Shown here piece by piece: positions 1 through 5,118 of a stretch of 7,676 nt of DNA (position 1 is the stretch's first letter; each line of letters begins with the position of its first letter). A program made the position numbers and the translations under genes. The notes under the pieces were generated by a model, which saw nothing but the letters and a program-made list of their open reading frames with translations, was not told where the DNA came from and did no database searches. Origin of the DNA: Campylobacterales bacterium (GTDB lineage Bacteria > Campylobacterota > Campylobacteria > Campylobacterales > Hydrogenimonadaceae); contig JAMONQ010000151.1 of the NCBI GenBank assembly GCA_027065635.1, forward strand, positions 1 to 7,676, in the 5' to 3' direction.

Positions 1-1
1 T

Positions 2-433
2 CTTTTGGAGCGCGGCGCAGCTTCGGTTACAGCTCTTGATGTCGGTACTTCGCAGCTACACGATAGCTTGAGGAGGGATACCAGAGTCGAGAGTGTGGAG
101 TCGGTCGACGTAAGAGAGTACAGAAGTGTCGAGCCTTTCGATGTAGTCACATGCGATGTCTCCTTCATCAGCCTTCGCAACATTCTTGCGGATCTTGAGA
201 GGCTGGCGGATGGTGTGATCATACTCCTTTTCAAGCCCCAGTTTGAGGTTGGCCGGAATGCGGCTCGCGACAGGCGCGGTGTCGTTACCGATGAAAGAGC
301 TGTCGCACAAGCGCAAAGAGAGTTCGAACAGGCGTGTGCGGAGCTTGGCTGGCGCCTAATGGCCAAAGAGGTTTCGGCACTTCCCGGAAAGGAGGGAAAC
401 CGTGAGTGGTTTTACTGTTATATCAACCGTTGA
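2..433 (+). CDS. tlyA: TlyA-family 16S/23S rRNA 2'-O-methyltransferase, C-terminal part (5' end off window)
   Basis: This is the last 143 codons of a TlyA-type SAM-dependent RNA methyltransferase. The family methylates the ribose 2'-OH of cytidines in 16S and, in some members, 23S rRNA, and some members are called hemolysin A. Visible family motifs are ALDVGTSQLH (about residues 11-20 of the fragment), the acidic CDVSFISL block (51-58), LFKPQFEVGR (76-85) with the expected catalytic-type lysine, and a C-terminal GNREWF resembling the family's GN-x-E-[FW]. Family members are usually about 235-270 residues, so the N-terminal S4-like RNA-binding domain and the glycine-rich SAM motif lie to the left of the window. 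Base 1 is the last base of the preceding codon. A TTG codon at position 5 is internal, not a start. The gene overlaps ribF by 32 bases. The identification rests on motifs and is strong. Confidence 0.93.
   Translation, partial: LLERGAASVTALDVGTSQLHDSLRRDTRVESVESVDVREYRSVEPFDVVTCDVSFISLRNILADLERLADGVIILLFKPQFEVGRNAARDRRGVVTDERAVAQAQREFEQACAELGWRLMAKEVSALPGKEGNREWFYCYINR
389..396 (+). promoter_or_regulatory. Shine-Dalgarno site for ribF inside tlyA
   Basis: The run AAGGAGGG ends five bases before the GTG at 402. It lies within the last codons of tlyA. It supports GTG 402 as the ribF start despite the 32-base overlap, and it suggests translational coupling of the two genes. Confidence 0.75.
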
Positions 434-1223
434 ATCGATAGCGCTCGGCAATTTCGACGGTATGCACATAGGCCATGCCGCACTTTTTGAAGAGCTCAAA
501 GAAACGGGTGCCGTATGTGTCATAGAGCACTATCGCGCTACGCTGACTCCGCATATTTATCGGGGCAGGTTTACGCACAGACCACTCTTTTTTTACGATA
601 TGGATATGATTCGGGATCTGGAGCCTGAGGATTTTTTGCGGAGGCTCCGCCTCGACTTTCCCTCTTTGAAGCGTATAGTGGTAGGAGAGGATTTTCGTTT
701 CGGTTCGGGCAGAAGTGCGGATGTAAAGAGGCTGAAAACACTCTTTAGCGGTGAAGTGGTTGAAGTGCCCGAAGTGAGTATCGACGGAGAGCCGGTACAC
801 TCACGTTTCATTCGATCCTGTATTGAGAGGGGAGAGATAAAAAGAGCAAACTGCATGCTCGGGCGCCATTATGAGATATGGGCGGAGGTTGTAAGAGGGC
901 AGGGGATAGGGGCGAAAGAGCTTGTCCCTACTCTAAATCTCGAAACCGGCAGATTTCTGCTTCCCAAAGCCGGTGTATACAAAACATCCACATTTGTGGA
1001 GGACGAGTGGCTTCCCTCGGTCACTTTCGTGGGAAACAGAGTCACTACCGACGGATCCTTCTCGGTAGAGACACATATTCCGGATCGAGATATATCCAAG
1101 CCATCCGGAAAGGTAGGTGTGAGGTGGATCGGTTTTATACGTGAAAACAGAAAGTTCGATTCGCTCCGCGATCTTAAGAAGAGGATCGAAAAAGATATAG
1201 AGGTTGCAGGTGAAAAGAGATAG
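402..1223 (+). CDS. ribF: Bifunctional riboflavin kinase / FAD synthetase (RibF)
   Basis: RibF phosphorylates riboflavin to FMN and then adenylates FMN to FAD in the cytoplasm. The N-terminal nucleotidyltransferase half carries GNFDGMHIGH (residues 16-25), VVGEDFRFGSGR (93-104) and SRFIRSCIERG (134-144), the counterpart of the family's SSTxIR block. The C-terminal flavokinase half carries LGRHYEIWAEVVRGQGIG (153-170), PTLN (176-179; the usual form is PTAN), AGVY (190-193) and VETHI with Glu223 as the likely catalytic acid, followed by IREN-x-KF (246-252). At 273 residues it is shorter than the common length of about 310, which matches my recollection of campylobacterial RibF proteins. The ribityl/phosphate-binding region reads TLTPH rather than the usual F-x-PHP. 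The start is GTG at 402, chosen because of the strong upstream Shine-Dalgarno site. It overlaps tlyA by 32 bases and cmoA by 14 bases. Confidence 0.94.
   Translation: MSGFTVISTVESIALGNFDGMHIGHAALFEELKETGAVCVIEHYRATLTPHIYRGRFTHRPLFFYDMDMIRDLEPEDFLRRLRLDFPSLKRIVVGEDFRFGSGRSADVKRLKTLFSGEVVEVPEVSIDGEPVHSRFIRSCIERGEIKRANCMLGRHYEIWAEVVRGQGIGAKELVPTLNLETGRFLLPKAGVYKTSTFVEDEWLPSVTFVGNRVTTDGSFSVETHIPDRDISKPSGKVGVRWIGFIRENRKFDSLRDLKKRIEKDIEVAGEKR
1199..1203 (+). promoter_or_regulatory. Shine-Dalgarno site deciding the cmoA start
   Basis: AGAGG lies six bases before GTG 1210, but it directly abuts the alternative TTG at 1204, leaving no spacer. The spacing therefore favours GTG 1210 as the start of cmoA. 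Confidence 0.55.
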
Positions 1224-1920
1224 GCTTTTTGAAAAACCGCTCGAGAAGCAGTTCGAGTTCGATGAAGGGGTCGCGGCCGTATTCGACGATATGATAGAGC
1301 GTTCGGTACCCTATTATCGAGAAAATATGGAACTGATTGTAGACCTTGTTATCAGGCGTCTGCGCTCCGGTATGCGGGTAGTGGATCTCGGTTCATCCAC
1401 CGGTTCCCTGCTTATAGAGATAGCCAGACGCTGTGAAGCCGATGTCCGGTTCGTAGGTGTCGACAATGCGGCAGCCATGGTGGAACTCGCAAGAAAGAAG
1501 GCTGAAGCGTTCGGTGCCGATGTGACTTTCGTGTGTGAAGATTTGATGGAGTTTGACTTTTCAGGCAGCGATATAGTCATAGCAAACTATACGCTTCAGT
1601 TCATACGTCCTCCGGTCAGAGCGGATGCGGTATCCAAAATAGCCTCTTCGCTAAATGAAAACGGACTCTTCATATGCAGTGAAAAGGTGCTAATGGAGGA
1701 CTCCTGGCTAAACAGGCAGATTATCGATATATATCACGGCTATAAACGGAAAAAGGGGTATAGCGAAACGGAGATTATGCAAAAGCGGGAAGCGCTCGAA
1801 AATGTTCTGATCCCCTATACCATAGAGGAGAACCGCAATATGTTCAAAGAGTCGGGATTTAAAAGGGTGGATACGATCTTTCAGTGGGGAAACTTCGCTA
1901 CCATGATCGCATTTTTGTAG
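1210..1920 (+). CDS. cmoA: Carboxy-S-adenosyl-L-methionine synthase (CmoA)
   Basis: CmoA converts SAM and prephenate into carboxy-SAM. CmoB uses this to make uridine-5-oxyacetic acid at the tRNA wobble position. The 236-residue product (E. coli about 247) matches CmoA along its whole length: RDRLFEKP at the N-terminus, FDEGVAAVFDDMIERSVPYY (17-36), the SAM-binding VVDLGSSTGS (57-66), the acidic loop VGVDN (82-86), NYTLQFI (126-132), SEKVLMED (157-164), and the diagnostic KRKKGYSETEIMQKREALEN (179-198) and FQWGNF (224-229). Arg193 in QKRE is the likely equivalent of the conserved carboxylate-binding arginine. The start could also be TTG 1204, which adds two residues, but GTG 1210 has better Shine-Dalgarno spacing. 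It overlaps the ribF end by 14 bases and is the last gene of the + strand group. A cmoB partner is not in the window. Confidence 0.95.
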   Translation: MKRDRLFEKPLEKQFEFDEGVAAVFDDMIERSVPYYRENMELIVDLVIRRLRSGMRVVDLGSSTGSLLIEIARRCEADVRFVGVDNAAAMVELARKKAEAFGADVTFVCEDLMEFDFSGSDIVIANYTLQFIRPPVRADAVSKIASSLNENGLFICSEKVLMEDSWLNRQIIDIYHGYKRKKGYSETEIMQKREALENVLIPYTIEENRNMFKESGFKRVDTIFQWGNFATMIAFL

Positions 1921-1926
1921 GCGGGA

Positions 1927-1961
1927 AACCCGGCGGAAGCTTAGAGCTTCACCTCCGGGTT
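1927..1961. terminator. Hairpin at the convergent cmoA/chemoreceptor junction
   Basis: AACCCGG (1927-1933) pairs with CCGGGTT (1955-1961). After a C/T mismatch, GG pairs with CC. Then AAGCT (1937-1941) pairs with AGCTT (1945-1949) around a three-base loop, with a two-base bulge on the right arm. The stem lies seven bases after the cmoA stop and spans the stop and last codons of the opposing chemoreceptor gene. It could terminate both transcripts. No clear T-tract follows on either strand, so it is not a canonical intrinsic terminator. Confidence 0.4.
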
Positions 1962-3401
1962 GGCCTCGTGTATCATTTCTCTTATGAGAGCGAAGATTTT
2001 GCTGCTCTCTTGCTCCATCTGATTCAGATTCTTTACAATGTCGTTGCGCTTGTCCGGTGTGAGACAGCTTCCTTTTGCTGCGCAAGGAACAGTCCTTAGA
2101 ATGATATCGTGCACCTTCTTGTGCGGGTCGGCTATGGCCTGATAGGCTTTTGTATGGCCAAACAGCTCTTTGCCGTCGCTATCGTACCATTTCCCGAAGC
2201 GGCACTCGTGTTCGTCTCCGAATCTCTCGGCGAGATCTCCGTTTTCATTCAAAACGGCTCTGTATGCACTCGATTTGTAGATGATGTGGTCGACTTTTAT
2301 CAGAGTGCCGAGGAGCGAGTCACGGATATATTTGGCCCCTTTTGCCGAAAGGTCTGCTACTTCGGCGAAGTTGACGAGTGACTCTTTGAAGGAGTTTACA
2401 TCATCCTGCGATCCCGTAGCGATCTGCGTGATACGCTCGGAGTTGCCCTGGATGTCGTTGGACTCTTGCTGCAGGGTCTGGATCGTAATGGCTATCTCCT
2501 GTGTCGCTTTCTGGGTTCTTTCGGCGAGCTTGCGCACTTCGTCGGCGACGACGGCGAATCCGCGTCCGTGCTCACCTGCTCTGGCCGCCTCTATGGCTGC
2601 GTTCAGAGCGAGCAGATTTGTCTGGTCGGCAATATCCTTGATGAGGTTGACTACGGTACTGATTTCGCTTGTACGCTCATTCAGGGAGATGATGGCGTCG
2701 TTGGTATGGGAGATGAAGCGGATCAGTTCGTCGAGACTGTTGACTATGTTTTGTACCGTCGTCTGGCTCGCTGAAGCCTCACTGGCTGTAATACCGGTAT
2801 TTTCGGCTATCTTTTCGAGGATTCCGGTGTTTCTTGCAATATCCTCCTGAATTACGGAGAGTCCGCTCGAGATACCTCCTGTCGACTTTTCGAACTCTTT
2901 GGAGAGCTGGCTTCGCATGGCGGACTTGTAGGAGGAGGCTATCGACTCGATAGCCCTGTTCAGGTGCGGAGTAGCGGCTTCGAAGTCGCCCTTGTAACCC
3001 TCTTCGAGTATGACCCTGTATGTTTTGCCCTCGTTTGCCGCGTCTATGGATGTGCGAATATCGCGCATGATCTGCTCTGTCTGATCGAGAAGGTCGTTTA
3101 TACCCCAGGCGACGCTCTGGAGGGTATGATCTTCAGGAATATGGGTTATCCTGTTAGAGAGCTCTCCGTTGCCGGCCTTGACGAGTACGTCTCTGATCTG
3201 CCTGACAAGCGGATCGTTGAATATCTTGTCGCATCCAGAGCCGCCGTCCGACGGGATAAAGAGTCCTATTACGCTCAAGAGCAGGACTACGCCGCCGGCT
3301 ATATAGGCACCTGTAACGAACATATATATCGCGGCGCCCAGCGAAACAAGAAGAAGTATGAGACTCTGTTTGTTACTGAAGGCCGAGGATAAATTCATCA
3401 T
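1941..3401 (-). CDS. Methyl-accepting chemotaxis protein with C-terminal CZB zinc-binding domain (CetA-like)
   Basis: A 486-residue chemoreceptor. Two hydrophobic helices (about 12-29 and 31-49) are separated by almost nothing, so there is no periplasmic sensor domain. A HAMP-type region follows (about 60-107), with a second HAMP-like segment (about 110-157), then the signalling coiled coil. The conserved hairpin tip, NLLALNAAIEAARAGEHGRG (262-281) followed by FAVVADEVRKLAERT, is the contact region for CheA and CheW. The C-terminus is a CZB domain: DHIIYK with His372, CRFGKWY with Cys400, and HKKVH with His427 and His431, the expected 3-His/1-Cys zinc ligands. Two more cysteines (440, 446) follow. 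No C-terminal CheR-tethering pentapeptide is seen. ATG 3401 has AAAGGAG six bases upstream. The gene overlaps the PAS gene by 29 bases. The topology resembles Campylobacter CetA, which works with the PAS protein CetB. The pairing here is inferred from context. Confidence 0.93.
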   Translation of the reverse strand: MMNLSSAFSNKQSLILLLVSLGAAIYMFVTGAYIAGGVVLLLSVIGLFIPSDGGSGCDKIFNDPLVRQIRDVLVKAGNGELSNRITHIPEDHTLQSVAWGINDLLDQTEQIMRDIRTSIDAANEGKTYRVILEEGYKGDFEAATPHLNRAIESIASSYKSAMRSQLSKEFEKSTGGISSGLSVIQEDIARNTGILEKIAENTGITASEASASQTTVQNIVNSLDELIRFISHTNDAIISLNERTSEISTVVNLIKDIADQTNLLALNAAIEAARAGEHGRGFAVVADEVRKLAERTQKATQEIAITIQTLQQESNDIQGNSERITQIATGSQDDVNSFKESLVNFAEVADLSAKGAKYIRDSLLGTLIKVDHIIYKSSAYRAVLNENGDLAERFGDEHECRFGKWYDSDGKELFGHTKAYQAIADPHKKVHDIILRTVPCAAKGSCLTPDKRNDIVKNLNQMEQESSKIFALIREMIHEANPEVKL

Positions 3402-3879
3402 ATTCGACTCCTTTCTCGTCTAAAATCTTCTTCAAAAGTCTTTCGGAAGCCTCCATGCCTCCGCTTCTCTCTTCGGCAAGAAGCTTCTCGTAAAGCGGTT
3501 TTATCACTTCGAGTGCTCTTGCGGACGGTTTTCTGCGTACCGAGTGGTAGTCTCTGGCGTTTCCTTGTATATCGAAGGTGACGGTGACGTTTGCAAGTAC
3601 CCAGTAATATGCTCCGTCTTTACATAGGTTCTTGACGTAGGCGAAGATCTCCTTGCCGTCATGAAGCCTCTCCCAAAGAAGTTTGAATATGACTTTCGGC
3701 ATATCCGGATGTCGCAGGATGGAGTGCGGCTTGTTCAGCAACTCCTCTTCGCTGTATCCTGAGAGTTTGATGAACATCTTGTTTCCATAGATGATGCGAC
3801 CCTTCAGATCCGTTTTGGAGACGATGAAATCATCTTCGTGCAGTGTCCGCTCGGTCGCGGTAGGCTGCGGTCTTCTCAT
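3373..3879 (-). CDS. PAS-domain energy/aerotaxis sensor protein (CetB/Aer PAS-like)
   Basis: A 168-residue soluble protein with one PAS domain (about 14-120) and a helical C-terminal tail (about 120-168). It has no membrane segment and no output domain of its own. It closely resembles the N-terminal FAD-binding PAS domain of E. coli Aer: SKTDLKGRIIYGNKMF (21-36), SGYSEEEL (40-47), LRHPDMPKVIF (55-65) with the Arg-His-x-Asp set that in Aer is needed for FAD binding, Trp69, and KDGAYYWVLANV (87-98). The likely role is to sense cellular redox state through bound FAD and pass the signal to the adjacent chemoreceptor, as CetB does for CetA. ATG 3879 has a strong AAGGAGG eight bases upstream. It follows the phosphoesterase gene by 31 bp and overlaps the chemoreceptor gene by 29 bases. 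FAD binding and pairing are inferred from the family and from adjacency. Confidence 0.9.
   Translation of the reverse strand: MRRPQPTATERTLHEDDFIVSKTDLKGRIIYGNKMFIKLSGYSEEELLNKPHSILRHPDMPKVIFKLLWERLHDGKEIFAYVKNLCKDGAYYWVLANVTVTFDIQGNARDYHSVRRKPSARALEVIKPLYEKLLAEERSGGMEASERLLKKILDEKGVEYDEFILGLQ
3408..3414 (-). promoter_or_regulatory. Shine-Dalgarno site for the chemoreceptor, inside the PAS gene
   Basis: On the minus strand AAAGGAG precedes ATG 3401 by six bases. It lies within the last codons of the PAS gene. It supports the first of the two consecutive ATG codons and suggests coupled translation of the two subunits. Confidence 0.65.
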
Positions 3880-3887
3880 GCTGTTTA

Positions 3888-3894
3888 CCTCCTT
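3888..3894 (-). promoter_or_regulatory. Shine-Dalgarno site for the PAS gene
   Basis: AAGGAGG on the minus strand lies eight bases before ATG 3879, in the 31-bp gap after the phosphoesterase stop. It fixes the PAS start. The short gap leaves little room for a separate promoter. Confidence 0.65.
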
Positions 3895-3910
3895 GTGTAC
3901 TCGTAAACCT

Positions 3911-4972
3911 CTAACTTTTCGTCTTCTCTTCTATCACGTTTTCTATGAACGCTTTTACATGCTCGTAACTATAGAGCTCCTTGAAACCCTGTATACGTCC
4001 GCCGCTGGCGTTTGGATGTCCCCCGCCTCCGGCCAGTGTCGCAGCTATTTCACTGACATCGACTCTATTGTTACTTCGTAAACCTATCGACCCATTTGGA
4101 GAAATGTTAAGTATGAAGTCTATATCCGGGTTGGCGACCAGAAAGGCGTTTCCTATTACGGAGATGTTTGGAAGAGCGTATGTGAGTATACCAGTCTTAT
4201 CCCTGTAGGATATTTTCAGCTCATCCTTTTTTGTACTCAACAGATCGGTAAGGTAGTCCGCTACGAGGTTATCGAGGGTGTTGTCACTCTTTCCCGCACC
4301 GAAAAACGCCTTTTTGATTGCATGCATCTCGTTATCGAGCCTGATATGCGCGTCCGCTTCGTCTATCATACTGTGGGCCGACTCAATGAGGTGGAACTTG
4401 TGGGCGCGGTCATGCTCGTCAAAAAGGGCGCGTCCCACCTCACGCGAAGAGGCGATAGCTCCCATCAGAACCTTGCCGAACTCGAATCCCTCTTCATCTT
4501 TCAGCCAGATATCTATAGCGTTTACGGCATCCACGATCTGTCTGTATGATTTTATCTCTTCACATCCGAAATTCTCTACAAGCCAGTCGAAGGTGATCCT
4601 GGTGGCGCTTCTGGAGGTGTCCAGAAAGTACCATCCGTACTTTTGGGCCGCATCGCTTCCGCTTCCGTGGTGGTCGAGCAGTTGAAGCTCTATGTGGATA
4701 TCCTTTTTGAAACTTTGCAGTTTTTCGATCTGCTGCTCTATAAATTCGCACTGTGAAACGGAGAGGTTGAGATCCGTAATGAGCAGTAAGATCTTTTTCG
4801 ATCCATCAAGCAGCATCAGATCGAAAAATATTTTTAGGCGCCCGTTTATCTCGTCTCCGTAGTTGCTGTTTTGAAATTTTATATTTTCAAAACATCTGGA
4901 TGCAAGAAACTGGCAGGCGTAACCGTCCAGATCGGTATGTGAAAGGTGATATACGCTATCGGGTTTTTTCAT
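3911..4972 (-). CDS. DHH/DHHA1-family phosphoesterase (NrnB-like)
   Basis: A 353-residue cytoplasmic metal-dependent phosphoesterase of the DHH superfamily. The N-terminal DHH domain shows motif I SHTDLDGYA (11-19), ITDLN (65-69), the name-giving LLDHHGSG (98-105) and DTSRSAT (118-124), with further aspartates near 148-154. The C-terminal DHHA1 domain carries GGGGHPNASGG (315-325), the substrate-phosphate-binding loop. All expected metal-binding acidic and histidine residues are present, so it should be active. The opening YHLSHTDLDG resembles Bacillus NrnB/YngD, which degrades short oligoribonucleotides from the 3' end. Other DHH-DHHA1 proteins cleave cyclic di-AMP, pGpG or pAp, so the substrate is not settled. 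ATG 4972 has AAGGA five bases upstream. It is the first gene of a likely three-gene operon with the PAS protein and the chemoreceptor, and it lies 146 bp after flhA. Confidence 0.9.
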   Translation of the reverse strand: MKKPDSVYHLSHTDLDGYACQFLASRCFENIKFQNSNYGDEINGRLKIFFDLMLLDGSKKILLLITDLNLSVSQCEFIEQQIEKLQSFKKDIHIELQLLDHHGSGSDAAQKYGWYFLDTSRSATRITFDWLVENFGCEEIKSYRQIVDAVNAIDIWLKDEEGFEFGKVLMGAIASSREVGRALFDEHDRAHKFHLIESAHSMIDEADAHIRLDNEMHAIKKAFFGAGKSDNTLDNLVADYLTDLLSTKKDELKISYRDKTGILTYALPNISVIGNAFLVANPDIDFILNISPNGSIGLRSNNRVDVSEIAATLAGGGGHPNASGGRIQGFKELYSYEHVKAFIENVIEEKTKS

Positions 4973-5028
4973 GGGAGTCCTTGTTTTGGTAAAGAGTGAA
5001 AAACTAAAAACTAAAAGTGAAAAGTTCA

Positions 5029-5046
5029 GGAGAGTCGCTTCGCTCC
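5029..5046. other. Inner hairpin 1 of the intergenic element
   Basis: GGAG (5029-5032) pairs with CTCC (5043-5046). CG (5036-5037) pairs with CG (5041-5042) around a CTT loop, leaving a three-base bulge on the left side. It is modest in strength and lacks a T-tract. Confidence 0.4.
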
Positions 5047-5061
5047 TTTATTAAATATTGT

Positions 5062-5078
5062 CCGACGCTCTGCATCGG
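5062..5078 (-). other. Inner hairpin 2 of the intergenic element
   Basis: Read on the minus strand, CCGATGC, loop AGA and GCGTCGG form a seven-base-pair stem with one G-U wobble. On the + strand the same site has a C/A mismatch. The structure is therefore better in RNA transcribed in the direction of flhA. It lies about 40 bases after the flhA stop, but AATATTTAATAAAG rather than a T-run follows, so a terminator role is uncertain. Confidence 0.45.
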
Positions 5079-5118
5079 CTCACTTTAAATTATTAGTTTT
5101 TAATTCTTCACTTTTCAC

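Larger units (their letters stand above)
4994..5113. repeat. Intergenic element with about 32-bp terminal inverted repeats (MITE/REP-like)
   Basis: This fills most of the 146-bp gap between flhA and the phosphoesterase gene. The left arm (4994-5025) matches the reverse complement of the right arm (5082-5113) at 26 of 32 positions by hand alignment. The shared core contains TAAAAACTAA and AGTGAA. The arms are A- or T-rich, while the 56-bp interior is GC-richer and holds two hairpins. Right of the right arm, the AGTGAA-type motif occurs a second time (rc of 5114-5119), so the end is slightly redundant. No target-site duplication is obvious and the element is too small to encode a protein. It looks like a non-autonomous or REP-type repeat, but only a genome-wide search can show that it is repeated. 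I see no convincing sigma-70 promoter within it. Confidence 0.6.

Noticed and set aside
1204..1206. TTG as the start of cmoA
   Set aside because: The AGAGG ribosome-binding site abuts this codon with no spacer, whereas GTG 1210 has a six-base spacer. The two added residues have no family support.
2281..2850. Open frame of 189 codons on the + strand inside the chemoreceptor gene
   Set aside because: It is antisense to a well-supported chemoreceptor, has serine/arginine-rich low-complexity composition typical of a reverse-frame shadow, and shows no recognisable domain.
5040..5060. AAAGGAG on the minus strand within the intergenic element as a ribosome-binding site for a small gene
   Set aside because: No start codon follows at a usable distance. 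The motif is better explained as one arm of an inner hairpin.
5062..5078. Intrinsic terminator for flhA
   Set aside because: The hairpin is sound but no T-run follows on the minus strand, so I list it only as a hairpin.
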